A stretch of 19,398 bases of DNA from positions 1 to 19,398 of the forward strand of contig JAOTSL010000019.1 of assembly GCA_029864945.1 (NCBI GenBank). The letters are read 5' to 3'. The notes below the pieces were generated by a model. That model was given only the letters and a program-made list of their open reading frames with translations, ran no database searches and was not told the DNA's origin. This stretch comes from Gammaproteobacteria bacterium. Lineage in GTDB: Bacteria > Pseudomonadota > Gammaproteobacteria > S012-40. Positions 1-8,233 of the stretch are shown piece after piece. The translations under genes and the position numbers were made by a program. Positions within the stretch are counted from its first letter, which is position 1; every line of letters begins with the position of its first letter.

Positions 1-694
1 GAGCAATAGGAAAAAGTTTAAAATCGTCATCTAAATTCTGAATTTTTTCGACCCTGTCACAACGAAACGTTCTCACATCGCTGCGCAGATGATCCCAGGC
101 AAGTATGTACCAAATGGGGTAATTGAGTAAAAGAAAATGAGGTTCAATTACTCGTTTTGTTTTAATACCATTTTCGTCACAATAGATAATACCGATTTGT
201 CGTAGCATTAAAAATGCTTGATGTATATTCTCAACCGTTCGGCGATTCGGCGTAGTGAATTCTGATAGAACAAATTGAGATGCTGCTCCTCCAATGAGTA
301 TACGTGCCTTTAGACCGCTAATTTTATTTTTCATTGAAGGTGAAAATGAGGCCATAAGCTTATGTCGCACACTTGTTAAATGAGCCATAAATAGAGGTGA
401 GTTCATTTGTTCAGCTACCGCAAGACTTATTAATAGATCAACCGCTTCGGAGTAATTGAGGTTGATACGACCAACTCCCCAGTGCCTATCCAAGCGCACC
501 CCGCCGCCTCGACCAATATCCGTTTCAATTGGTAAGCCTTGATCTTTCAATAATTGAATATCACGGTTAAGCGTCCGCACACTAACACCAATTTCTTTAG
601 CTATTCCGCCAATTGTTGATGCCCCATCTGATTTTAGCCTAGCTGTGATGAATTCCAGTCGTTCAATTCGAGAAATTGTATTAAAAGGGGTCAA
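1..694 (-). CDS. WYL-domain (YafY-type) transcriptional regulator, C-terminus cut by window edge
   Basis: The complement is open for 231 codons from TTG at 694 to the window edge. An N-terminal winged helix-turn-helix (about residues 8-65, with SVRTLNRDIQLL as the recognition-helix region) is followed by a helical linker. A WYL domain comes next, with the diagnostic stretch YPIWYILAWDHLRSDVRTFR (about 196-215). Family members are cytoplasmic DNA-binding regulators whose WYL domain senses a ligand, often a nucleotide or nucleic acid; the target here is unknown. Normal homologues start a few residues before the R-x-x-R-L of the first helix. Here no ATG is present: an in-frame TAA lies four codons upstream of TTG 694, so this TTG is the only conventional start, and it sits inside the inverted repeat of the inserted element at 684-827. 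An AGGA directly abuts the TTG, too close for a good ribosome site. The family is clear; the start, and therefore whether it is expressed, is not. Confidence 0.85.
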   Translation of the reverse strand, partial: MTPFNTISRIERLEFITARLKSDGASTIGGIAKEIGVSVRTLNRDIQLLKDQGLPIETDIGRGGGVRLDRHWGVGRINLNYSEAVDLLISLAVAEQMNSPLFMAHLTSVRHKLMASFSPSMKNKISGLKARILIGGAASQFVLSEFTTPNRRTVENIHQAFLMLRQIGIIYCDENGIKTKRVIEPHFLLLNYPIWYILAWDHLRSDVRTFRCDRVEKIQNLDDDFKLFPIA

Positions 695-827
695 TCCTAT
701 TTAATATAATCAAAACAAGTAATAAAAGAACAATAAAGGTCAGGGTGAGGCCATTCCTATTTAATAATAAAGGAGTTAGAATTGGTGAGGAATCAGTTAG
801 GTATTATTAAATTGGATTGACCCCTTT
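684..827. mobile_element. 144-bp MITE-like element with 22-bp terminal inverted repeats
   Basis: The left end (684-705) and the complement of the right end (806-827) both begin AAAGGGGTCAATCC and continue ATTTAAT after one mismatch, giving 21 of 22 matches. The interior has no coding capacity. A second partial copy of the left end occurs in direct orientation near 751-769 (CATTCCTATTTAATAA), so the element is itself repetitive. No target-site duplication is evident in the flanks. Ends of the form ggattgacccc are common around small non-autonomous and REP-like elements in gammaproteobacteria (recollection, not searched). The left repeat overlaps the 5' end of the WYL regulator. Confidence 0.7.
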
Positions 828-876
828 CTCCTCTTCGTAACAATACCATCAAATCTCACAGCTCAAAAAGAGTTAA

Positions 877-907
877 GGTGACTGTCCGTCAAAACGGGGG
901 AAGATCA
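877..907. mobile_element. Solitary insertion-sequence end (putative)
   Basis: The complement of this stretch begins TGATCTTCCCCCGTTTTGAC and continues GGACAGTC, which resembles terminal repeats of IS3-type elements as I remember them. No transposase and no opposite end lie in the 829-876 gap, so at most this is a stranded end. Recognition is from memory only. Confidence 0.25.
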
Positions 908-1038
908 CTTTACTATTAATAAATTAGAATTAGAATCAGTATTATTTATTCCTACCCTACCCTAATCCAAGAAAAAAAGAATGTAACTGCTCGGCGCATT
1001 CATCTTTCACATCATATCTGCGTGCGAAAACGCCTTGA

Positions 1039-1197
1039 TCTGAGGCAAAATCTAAACACGCTGAGCAGCTACAAAAGATTAAGCCTTTTGATCTATTAAA
1101 GCGCGCTCAATTTGGACGATATAACACGAAAGTACAATCTCCACGTGTAAATTTAGCACAAAGACTGCTATTTGCTGGTTATCAACTATATAGGTGA
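1039..1197 (+). pseudogene. Coding remnant, C-terminal fragment of an unidentified protein
   Basis: After a TGA at 1036-1038 the frame stays open for 52 codons to a TGA at 1195-1197. The translation looks protein-like (PFDLLKRAQFGRYNTKV, then NLAQRLLFAGYQLYR at the C-terminus), but it has no start codon near its beginning. I read it as the tail of a decayed gene, plausibly a transposase given the neighbouring element debris, but I cannot name the family. A 52-codon open frame can also occur by chance. Its last codons supply the ribosome-binding sequence of the next gene. Confidence 0.3.
1192..1197 (+). promoter_or_regulatory. Ribosome-binding site for the gene starting at 1205
   Basis: AGGTGA lies 7 nt before GTG 1205. 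It decides in favour of this GTG over the in-frame TTG at 1172, because starting at GTG gives a compact lipoprotein signal peptide. Confidence 0.6.
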
Positions 1198-1204
1198 AAG
1201 TCCC

Positions 1205-4200
1205 GTGAAAAAATATTCTAGAACGCTATTTAATGTAATGTTAGCATCATCAACACTCTTACTTACGGCTTGCGGTCCAGATGATAACCAAAGCAGTGGC
1301 CCACCTACCGCTAATACACCACCAACGGCAAATGCCGGTTCCGATGTTTCTGTATCATCTGGAACCACGGTTACGCTATCTGCCGCTGGTAGTAGTGACA
1401 GCGATGGTTCTATTTCAGCTTATGAGTGGTATCAAGACGCTGGTGATAACACGCAAGTCACGATCTCCAACGCTAACACCGCCACTCCAAGTTTCACAGC
1501 AACTGTTTATGCTGATACTGTTTTCAGCTTTCATTTAACGGTTAGAGATGATGATGGCGAGGCGAGTCAAGACACCGTTCTCATTACCGTGACGCCTGAT
1601 CGAATCTCAGCGACTCTAGATACTCCTTGGGCAATAACAAAAAAAGAATTTGGCCGTGACAAAGTAATCTATACCGGTAGTAAGTATGTTAGTGCTAGTT
1701 ACTTTGGCATGTCAGAGTCAACTAATGGAACTAACTGGTCAAGCATCGATTTTGGTTATCATATTAGTACAGGTGATGTTGCGGCTAACGGTAATAACAT
1801 CGTTGCGCTACCCATCAATTCCCGTTTCACTGGCGTCATAATGACAACCGATGGCACTAACTGGCAAACTGTGGATTTGAGCAGTAATGTAAATTGTAAT
1901 ATTTTCGGTTCTATTTCATATGATGGGACTCAGTTTGTTGCCAATAGTGGCAAGAATGTATGTTCATCCGTTGATGGGTCTAGCTGGCAGCTTCAGTCAA
2001 CACAACCAGTTAATTTCACAAAAATTATACCTGGTGGTGGAAAATATGCCGTCATTCTTAGCGATGGCTTATATACTATTGACACTCTATCTTCGACTGC
2101 AATGAATGTTTCTTCCTCAGCAGGCCTTTTATCAGATTTAGTTTTTGGTGGTTCTACTTTTATTGGTTTGAGACGGTCAGGTGAATTAGCCTATTCAAGT
2201 GATGCTATTAATTGGACTAATGTGTCGTCTATTGACATACCTGCAAACGTGACATCAATCTCATACTCTTCTTCTAAAGGTTTTACTGCTAATACAGGCA
2301 ATGTCATTTACACATCGACCGATGGTATGAGCTGGAGTGTTGTAGGGGGCTCTAATTTGGCGGCACTAACTTGTAGTGGTTGTAAAGTTGTAAATGGGAT
2401 AAATGAAACTTTATTTCTATCGGGTACTAAAGTTTACAGTTCAGCAGATCAAACAACATGGAGCTTGGTATCTGATTCTAGCGGAGATCCTAATGTTCCA
2501 ACAAGCTCACAATTCAGCGTAAATAATGTATTTTATGGACTAAACTCTTCAGGTGCATTAGTTCAAAGTAATGATGAAATAAGCTGGACAGTAGTTTCTA
2601 ATTCAACAGTAGGACAAATTTCGACTGTGATACACGATGGTGCGCAATTCGTTGCTCACGCATATAGTGGTGGTTCGTCAGCCCCTGGAATGTATTATTC
2701 TGCCGATGGTATTAGCTGGACTAAAGCGATCACTTTTGGCAGCAACTACGTTTATGGAGCATCTGTTACAGTAGGGCCAACGACATACAACTTTGTAACA
2801 AGTAGCGATGCTATTGAAGACAGAAATAAAATTCTTTTTAGCGATGATGGAATTAGCTATCAAACCGATGATGGCCTCAACGCTATATCACCACGTATAG
2901 ATACAGCTAATGTTAAACAAGCTGTAACTGATGGGGCAATAATTGTCGCGATTTCTACCAACGGTATTTATAGCAATGCATCAGGTAGCTGGGCAACAGT
3001 GGCATCAGCTACTAACCTTAAAGACGTAGTGTGGACTGGTACAAATTTTGTGGCAGCTGCGCAGTCAGGCGTTATCATGACTTCACCTGATGGTATTACA
3101 TGGACTACTCAAACATGGCTCAATAGTACTGGCACTATTTCAGATATCTTAGTTGTTGGTGCAACAGTTTATGCAACAGATAGTGTTGGTAATATAGCAA
3201 CATCCGCTGACCATGGCGTTACCTGGGTACTATCAAAAGACTTTAGAGCTGCTTCTAGTATTACTAATAATACTATTACTGAGTTAGCGTATGATGGCAC
3301 AACTGTTTATGGCTTTGGTTATAACTCAGACTTAGCTAATGTCACAACAGTTAAAACTGCAGATGCCGGAACCAACTGGAGCACCGATGTAATACTGGGT
3401 ACCGCTGTAAATGGACATGTTATATATGATGCAACAGGAACACGCTTTGTAAGCTCAACCAAAAAAGAATCCACATCAGAAATAACAGGCGCAATTACTT
3501 GGGCAGCAACTACTACCCTATTACCAAATGATCCATCATTTGCATATATTGCAACTCAGGAAGCTCTAGCAGGTATTTCTCTCAGTAGAGTCCACTATGT
3601 TAGCGGCACAACTAATTCGTACACCTCTGGTAATGCCGGTTATTCAGTAGATGGCCAAAACTGGGTAATTAAAACAGGTTTAACGGCATATCATTTTATT
3701 GATTACACCCCAATAAGTGGAATTTTTGCAAAACTAAACAGTGCCAGAGAAATTGAAACCTCTACAGATGGAATAAATTATACGGCAGCAACCGTTACAG
3801 GTCTGGTTTCAGGCAATACTAATTTTAATTTCATTAAATATGTCAATAATCAATATATTGGAATTAATTTAGATTCGAAAACAGGACATCCAGGCATTTA
3901 TACATCGTCTAATGGTTCTGATTGGGCTTTGATTTCAGAAGCTGATTTAGGAATCAGCCTTTATGTAAATGATTATGATTACAAAGTCACATACATTCAA
4001 AACATTGTCTACGATGGCTCACAGTACCACTTACTATTTACTCATAAAGACCTTACTGATAATGGTTACAATGAAGGTATTATGATGCTTACGTCAACAG
4101 ACCTTCAAAATTTCACGTTACATAAAACAGGTATTTATGAAAACATTTACCAAAATCAACATACCTTAGCTATTGTAAACAATGAATATAAACTAGATAA

Positions 4201-4234
4201 TTTCTATTTTACTGCTACACATGCTTATTATTAA
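1205..4234 (+). CDS. Large lipoprotein with PKD/Ig-like domain and Asp-box (BNR-like) repeats
   Basis: This protein of 1009 residues starts at GTG 1205 with AGGTGA upstream. The signal peptide MKKYSRTLFNVML ends in the lipobox LTAC (lipidated Cys23). Gly at +2 gives no inner-membrane retention signal, so outer-membrane anchoring is expected. Residues about 35-130 form a PKD/K319-like Ig fold (PPTANAGSDVSV to DTVLITV). The rest is built from about 16 motifs of the type S-x-D-G-x-x-W (STDGMSW, SADGISW, SPDGITW, SVDGQNW), spaced roughly 50-70 residues. This is the Asp-box/BNR hairpin signature of sialidase-like and Ycf48-like beta-propellers. No sialidase catalytic arginine motif (FRIP) was seen, so a binding or scaffold role is more likely than hydrolysis (inference). 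The gene stands alone: upstream is insertion debris and downstream is a strong terminator. Confidence 0.85.
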   Translation: MKKYSRTLFNVMLASSTLLLTACGPDDNQSSGPPTANTPPTANAGSDVSVSSGTTVTLSAAGSSDSDGSISAYEWYQDAGDNTQVTISNANTATPSFTATVYADTVFSFHLTVRDDDGEASQDTVLITVTPDRISATLDTPWAITKKEFGRDKVIYTGSKYVSASYFGMSESTNGTNWSSIDFGYHISTGDVAANGNNIVALPINSRFTGVIMTTDGTNWQTVDLSSNVNCNIFGSISYDGTQFVANSGKNVCSSVDGSSWQLQSTQPVNFTKIIPGGGKYAVILSDGLYTIDTLSSTAMNVSSSAGLLSDLVFGGSTFIGLRRSGELAYSSDAINWTNVSSIDIPANVTSISYSSSKGFTANTGNVIYTSTDGMSWSVVGGSNLAALTCSGCKVVNGINETLFLSGTKVYSSADQTTWSLVSDSSGDPNVPTSSQFSVNNVFYGLNSSGALVQSNDEISWTVVSNSTVGQISTVIHDGAQFVAHAYSGGSSAPGMYYSADGISWTKAITFGSNYVYGASVTVGPTTYNFVTSSDAIEDRNKILFSDDGISYQTDDGLNAISPRIDTANVKQAVTDGAIIVAISTNGIYSNASGSWATVASATNLKDVVWTGTNFVAAAQSGVIMTSPDGITWTTQTWLNSTGTISDILVVGATVYATDSVGNIATSADHGVTWVLSKDFRAASSITNNTITELAYDGTTVYGFGYNSDLANVTTVKTADAGTNWSTDVILGTAVNGHVIYDATGTRFVSSTKKESTSEITGAITWAATTTLLPNDPSFAYIATQEALAGISLSRVHYVSGTTNSYTSGNAGYSVDGQNWVIKTGLTAYHFIDYTPISGIFAKLNSAREIETSTDGINYTAATVTGLVSGNTNFNFIKYVNNQYIGINLDSKTGHPGIYTSSNGSDWALISEADLGISLYVNDYDYKVTYIQNIVYDGSQYHLLFTHKDLTDNGYNEGIMMLTSTDLQNFTLHKTGIYENIYQNQHTLAIVNNEYKLDNFYFTATHAYY
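1712..4120 (+). repeat. About 16 degenerate Asp-box protein repeats
   Basis: The translated repeats share S/T-x-D/N-G-x-x-W/Y/F, from STNGTNW (near 1718) to STDLQNF (near 4100). They are conserved at protein level but diverged in DNA, so they are old. The count would fit two beta-propellers of 7-8 blades (inference). Confidence 0.7.
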
Positions 4235-4259
4235 TATTTAGTTTAATTAAAGTAACTTG

Positions 4260-4284
4260 AAGGCTGGGACTCCCAGCCTTTTTT
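4260..4284 (+). terminator. Rho-independent terminator after the Asp-box lipoprotein
   Basis: AAGGCTGGG (4260-4268) pairs with CCCAGCCTT (4272-4280) around a 3-nt loop, followed by a T run. It lies 25 nt after the TAA ending at 4234. Confidence 0.9.
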
Positions 4285-4456
4285 ATTGGCATTTTGGGCT
4301 CATCAGAAAATCTATGCGCCATGTATTTTTAGAAAACACTTGGGCTTGTTTCGTACACACCAAACAAGACACCCTTCTTTTCAAAATTCGTGTTTTTAAT
4401 ATACTTACCTGAGCGGCATAGGTTTCTACCATGCCACATCCTTTTGGTTCATTTTA

Positions 4457-4545
4457 CATGTTTCCAAACAAAACTCAGCAGGATTTCACGAGGAAATGGG
4501 TAACACATACCCCGAGAGCCGCGCTGAGTTTGGTTTAGAGGCATG
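4457..4545. repeat. Imperfect 23-bp inverted repeat with 43-nt spacer
   Basis: The left arm 4457-4479 (CATGTTTCCAAACAAAACTC then AGC) and the complement of the right arm 4523-4545 match at 19 of 23 positions. The sequence sits in a 650-bp gene-poor gap between two lipoprotein genes. It could be a small element, a protein-binding site or a structured RNA. The core does not fit an integron attC. Confidence 0.4.
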
Positions 4546-4583
4546 TTGTTCAGCTTAGAAGCTCTGAAGATGCTCAGGATGTA

Positions 4584-4697
4584 ATGAAGAAGGAGCAAGA
4601 GTCTGAAGCTTGCCATGCCTTTTTTGAACTTATGGATATGGAAGGAACAAGTGACTGTGAAATGAAATTACTACTATCTATTATAACCGACACTTAA
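4584..4697 (+). CDS. Doubtful small ORF, 37 codons
   Basis: ATG 4584 is preceded by AGGA at about 5 nt, and the frame runs to TAA 4695-4697. It encodes an acidic, Met/Glu-rich peptide beginning MKKEQESEACHAFFELM, with two cysteines and no signal peptide or membrane segment. The frame extends upstream without an ATG to a TAG near 4535, so it may be a decayed larger gene. I do not recognise it, and chance is a serious alternative. Confidence 0.25.
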   Translation: MKKEQESEACHAFFELMDMEGTSDCEMKLLLSIITDT

Positions 4698-4838
4698 ATT
4701 AGCAAAATGTTGTGCTGACTTGACAACAAAAGATTAATTTAAATACCAGATAGTCCAAGGTGGGCACCAACATAACAACATTCAATATATGATTGGACCA
4801 CTATGTTATTCTGGCGTATACAAAATGTAATCCTCATC

Positions 4839-4871
4839 AAAAAGGAGTTGATATTTTTCAGCTCCTTTTTT
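4839..4871. terminator. Terminator-like hairpin upstream of the glycoside hydrolase gene
   Basis: AAAAAGGAG (4839-4847) pairs with CTCCTTTTT (4862-4870). The loop contains extra partial pairing (TTGA/TTCA), and T-rich sequence follows on + and A-rich precedes, so it could act on either strand. It ends about 65 nt before ATG 4936. It may insulate that gene or act as a leader attenuator. Confidence 0.55.
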
Positions 4872-4935
4872 CTATTAAACGGGAATATATATTGCCTTAC
4901 ATTGATTTTGCGTATTACTAAAGTAGAGTTACAAC

Positions 4936-6975
4936 ATGAGTAGTATTTATAGAACATTATGTGCCTTAATTTTTTTGGTGTTGATGGCATGCTCCGCTTC
5001 GAACCCTGAGGATATTGAGAATGTTAATCAGGACGTTAAAGGCCCATTGGTTAGTGCGGGAGTTTTTGGCGCTAATTACGGTTGGGAAAACTTGGCAGGG
5101 TTTACTATCGAGAATGGTGATTTACTGCGCGACAGGTCTTTCCGTAGTAAAGCAGATTTAGATAATTTTAATAATGTTTGGGGGGAGATAAATTCCCCTA
5201 CCCTATCTGGCTCCATCATTTGGAATACTGTCGATGACGGTGATATTAACCCTAGTGGCGGCAACCCTTATGCGGGTTATGTAGAGTTACATCGAACAGA
5301 TGCGGGAAACACCTGCATCATACAGCAAACAATTTCCGGCTTGCTTGCGTCAAAATCATATATCGTTAATTTTTCAAGTTTTGGTATAGCCGCAGATACA
5401 GCCGTTGATATCTACCTTTACGACCTTTCGTATAATATAAAGGCCACTAGTAATGTGGCGATTTCAAATAATAGCTGGACACAACATAATATACCTTTGA
5501 CCCTAAGTGAGGATGTCGATTCGGCAATCGTTGGTATTTGTCTTTCACAAAATTCACAGATTAAGATTGATGAGGTTCGGTTGTCAGCAGTTGGCGAGCC
5601 GGCGGTAATAGAAAGTTTAAAACTCAATGTAGCAGATATCAAAGTGAAGTCTCTACGCTGGCCAGGTGGAACATTAGGGGATTGGTTTTTTTGGAAAAAA
5701 TCGATTGGTAACAATATTGATCGCGGCGAGCTACAAGCATATAGTCGTTACGAAACGCCGGCACTAGGGTTACATGAGTTTCTCAATTTTTGTGAAGAAT
5801 ATAACGTCACCGCACTTGTACAGATTAATGCTTTAGATTCTGTTGTTAGCGCTCAAGATATCGTTGAATATATTTTTGGAAGTGACACTAGCACGCAAGG
5901 GGCTATTCGAAGCTTAAACGGTAGAGCGATGCCTTGGAGTAATGTTGATTTTGAAATTGGCAATGAACCGTCAGTACATTACACCACAACGAATACTGTT
6001 GATACTGCACTTGATTACGCGGCGTTAGGTAATGCCATCACAACTGCAATGAAAGCTAAAGCAACCGATTTAGATATATCGATTCGTTTAGGTGCGATTA
6101 GTGAGGCATCATTTCAACTTGCGGACTGGCTCTCACCTACATCAAGTAATGATACAGTGAAAATGCTTGCGCTATGGAATTCTCAAGTATTTGATGACAC
6201 CAATGGTATATCTAATGTCGATTTTACACATGCCCATTTTTATTCGTCTAGATATACTGGTGCTGATGAAGAATCAACTTATTGGCCAATGTTATCAGGT
6301 GGAGCACTATTAAAAAGAACAATTGATGAAACAATATCTCCTCATACTGGGGCTTTGCCTATATGGGTCACTGAATATCGCGGTATTGTTGATGACAGTG
6401 CCGGAACTCCTGTTGTTAGTTACCTTAAAGATTATCAATCGGGTTTGGCTGTTGCTGATATTATGTTTGAGATGATTATTGGTAAATTAGATCACGCGTA
6501 TGTTTATAGCTTGGTTGATGCTGAAGGCTTCGGCATGATTCAAAATCCTTTAACGTCAGAACTAAGACCGACAGCTCATGTGTTTAAATTGCTATCTGTA
6601 GCCGGCGGAGAGGAAAGAATCCCAATCTCAGTAGATAATACTGAAACATATACATTTACGACTGGCGTAGGGAATATACCCAGCGGTTTAATCATGTCAA
6701 AAATTTCCGTTTTTGCGACAAGAAATTTGGCTACCAATAAACCCCGCGTGTTTTTAATCAACCGGGACTACTCTAATAATATACAAGTTACGCTAACAAC
6801 GGATGAAACTTTAACAACCTCGGTTACACGTCACAGTTATACAAATACGGGACTTTCTGCAAACAATGAAAGCGGTATAACGAATGTGAATGTTGTTTCA
6901 TTGGTTGAGACATTAAGTAATCCAAATAGTATTACGGTACCTGCAAAATCAGTCATTCGGCTCGACTATATGTAA
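4936..6975 (+). CDS. GH51-like (clan GH-A) glycoside hydrolase lipoprotein, probable alpha-L-arabinofuranosidase
   Basis: This protein of 679 residues starts at ATG 4936. The signal peptide ends in lipobox LMAC, with Ser at +2 (outer-membrane sorting). The N-terminal ENGDLLRDRSF is the GH51-style entry strand. Residues about 70-215 form a jelly-roll carbohydrate-binding-like insert (CBM4-like; GYVELHRTDAGNTCIIQQTI). The barrel then begins with RWPGGTLGDWFFWKKSIG (241-258). FEIGNEP carries the expected acid/base Glu344, and IWVTEYRG carries the expected nucleophile Glu480. A C-terminal beta-sandwich follows. In this family such enzymes release terminal arabinofuranose (or related sugars) with retention. 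Both catalytic glutamates are present, so it should be active. The exact family is inferred; GH39 or GH79 relatives share the motifs. No transporter or other CAZyme gene lies next to it, so it is not part of a visible polysaccharide locus. It converges with the response-regulator gene. Confidence 0.8.
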   Translation: MSSIYRTLCALIFLVLMACSASNPEDIENVNQDVKGPLVSAGVFGANYGWENLAGFTIENGDLLRDRSFRSKADLDNFNNVWGEINSPTLSGSIIWNTVDDGDINPSGGNPYAGYVELHRTDAGNTCIIQQTISGLLASKSYIVNFSSFGIAADTAVDIYLYDLSYNIKATSNVAISNNSWTQHNIPLTLSEDVDSAIVGICLSQNSQIKIDEVRLSAVGEPAVIESLKLNVADIKVKSLRWPGGTLGDWFFWKKSIGNNIDRGELQAYSRYETPALGLHEFLNFCEEYNVTALVQINALDSVVSAQDIVEYIFGSDTSTQGAIRSLNGRAMPWSNVDFEIGNEPSVHYTTTNTVDTALDYAALGNAITTAMKAKATDLDISIRLGAISEASFQLADWLSPTSSNDTVKMLALWNSQVFDDTNGISNVDFTHAHFYSSRYTGADEESTYWPMLSGGALLKRTIDETISPHTGALPIWVTEYRGIVDDSAGTPVVSYLKDYQSGLAVADIMFEMIIGKLDHAYVYSLVDAEGFGMIQNPLTSELRPTAHVFKLLSVAGGEERIPISVDNTETYTFTTGVGNIPSGLIMSKISVFATRNLATNKPRVFLINRDYSNNIQVTLTTDETLTTSVTRHSYTNTGLSANNESGITNVNVVSLVETLSNPNSITVPAKSVIRLDYM

Positions 6976-7090
6976 ATTAGTATGCAGTAAAAGTGTAAAT
7001 ATACGCGGTTCGTTAAATATCATAGAAAATTAGAGAACAATCATTTTTATTGATTATTACAGATAAAAAGATAGCGGCATCGATAAAAAA

Positions 7091-8212
7091 TCAGCCAGTT
7101 TGTTTCAGTGACAACATAATACTTTCAAGCTCACGACGTAAAATAATATCTTTACCAAAAATAGCGCTTGCCTGATCTTCTGTATTTTTAATGATATTTC
7201 TGAGCGATACTTCCTGCCCCTCAGTTAAGCCCAGTGAGAAAAATGACGATTCCACATCATCAGATAGCACGCCCATTATATTGGTAAGCGCATCCCGATT
7301 ACTGCTCTGTTGCTTCTCCAGCGCCATTAACGCGTTACCAGTTGCATTCACCAGTTGTTGCAAATGGGTCTGATGTTTATTTCTTTCATTCTGTGCAATC
7401 AAAGAAATAATTCTTGCATTCCCACCTTCTGCCAACATAGCAAGGTGATCTCTCAATCGCCCGTATTTTTCCTCGTCGTCAATCGGCATATTTAAGGCCA
7501 GAATCGTTATATTTGAATAGCTATAGGCACTTCTAGCACCAGAAGAAAAAATAGTTTCGCGTTTTCTCAGCTCTTCAATTACAGACATCTCTATAGCGCG
7601 AACCGCACCGATATTTGATTTATATACTGACTCCTCTAGTGCAAATATACCAACCACTGCGTTAAGACCATAACCTGATAGAACATCCAGTATTTTATCA
7701 GCTACTTCTTCATGAGTATTAATATTAAAACTGTCCTGATAAAAGTTCAGTATGTTGCCAATTTCAGCCGTGTTCGTCATGGCCATCATGGCCATTTTTG
7801 ATGATTCCTGATATTTTTCCTTAAACTCTTTTAGCTTTTTCCCATTATCAATAGAAAGACGAATTTTACTCAACAATTCTTCTTCGCTAAAAGGCTTCAC
7901 AATATAATCGTCACCACCCGCTTCATAACCGGCAATTCTCTCATCTGGAAAACCGAGCGCGGAAACAAAAATCACAGGGATAAATTCTGTTTCAGGTTTT
8001 AATTTAATTCTCCTGCATGCTTCCAGCCCATCTATACCTGGCATTTTCACGTCCATGAGTATCAAATCTGGCAACCAAGAATCCAACAAATCAAAACAAG
8101 CCTGGCTATCTTCAACACATTTTAAATCGAAATCAGGGCCGAGTAATTCATTCATCACCATCCGATTCATCGGCTCATCGTCGACAACAAGTATCTTTAT
8201 CATATGCGTCAC
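7091..8212 (-). CDS. Response regulator with N-terminal REC and unrecognised output domain
   Basis: This protein of 373 residues starts at GTG 8212, with GAGG about 8 nt upstream; an in-frame ATG at 8203 lacks such a site. REC spans about 5-122: acidic pair Asp11-Asp12, phosphoacceptor Asp54 in ILMDVKMPGIDG, Ser84 in VSAL, and Lys106 in IVKPFSEEEL. A predicted helical linker leads to a 240-residue C-terminal region with no helix-turn-helix, GGDEF, EAL or phosphatase motif that I can see. Parts of it (LNAVVGIFALEESVYKSN to ITILALNMP) read like an alpha/beta GAF-like sensor fold, followed by long helices (NERNKHQTHLQQLVNATGNA). It lies 21 nt after the kinase gene's stop codon, so they form one operon and it is the likely phosphorylation partner. 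Its output is unknown; regulation by protein contact rather than DNA binding is my inference. Confidence 0.85.
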   Translation of the reverse strand: MTHMIKILVVDDEPMNRMVMNELLGPDFDLKCVEDSQACFDLLDSWLPDLILMDVKMPGIDGLEACRRIKLKPETEFIPVIFVSALGFPDERIAGYEAGGDDYIVKPFSEEELLSKIRLSIDNGKKLKEFKEKYQESSKMAMMAMTNTAEIGNILNFYQDSFNINTHEEVADKILDVLSGYGLNAVVGIFALEESVYKSNIGAVRAIEMSVIEELRKRETIFSSGARSAYSYSNITILALNMPIDDEEKYGRLRDHLAMLAEGGNARIISLIAQNERNKHQTHLQQLVNATGNALMALEKQQSSNRDALTNIMGVLSDDVESSFFSLGLTEGQEVSLRNIIKNTEDQASAIFGKDIILRRELESIMLSLKQTG

Positions 8213-8233
8213 TTTAATTCCTCATTACTTAAA

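Noticed and set aside
1160..1215. ggtgaaagtccc motif reminiscent of group II intron RNA
   Set aside because: No domain V hairpin, intron boundary or reverse transcriptase is present. The motif is better explained as the remnant ORF end plus the ribosome site.
4457..4545. Integron attC site
   Set aside because: The arms do not end in the RYYYAAC/GTTRRRY core, and no integrase or cassette array is visible.
4739..4990. Minus-strand ORF of 83 codons
   Set aside because: It overlaps the start of the GH51-like gene, has a non-protein-like composition, and covers the terminator-like hairpin.
6976..7090. Terminator between the convergent GH51-like and response-regulator genes
   Set aside because: Only a 5-bp AT-rich stem (AATCA/TGATT) with a 7-nt loop was found, which is too weak to call.
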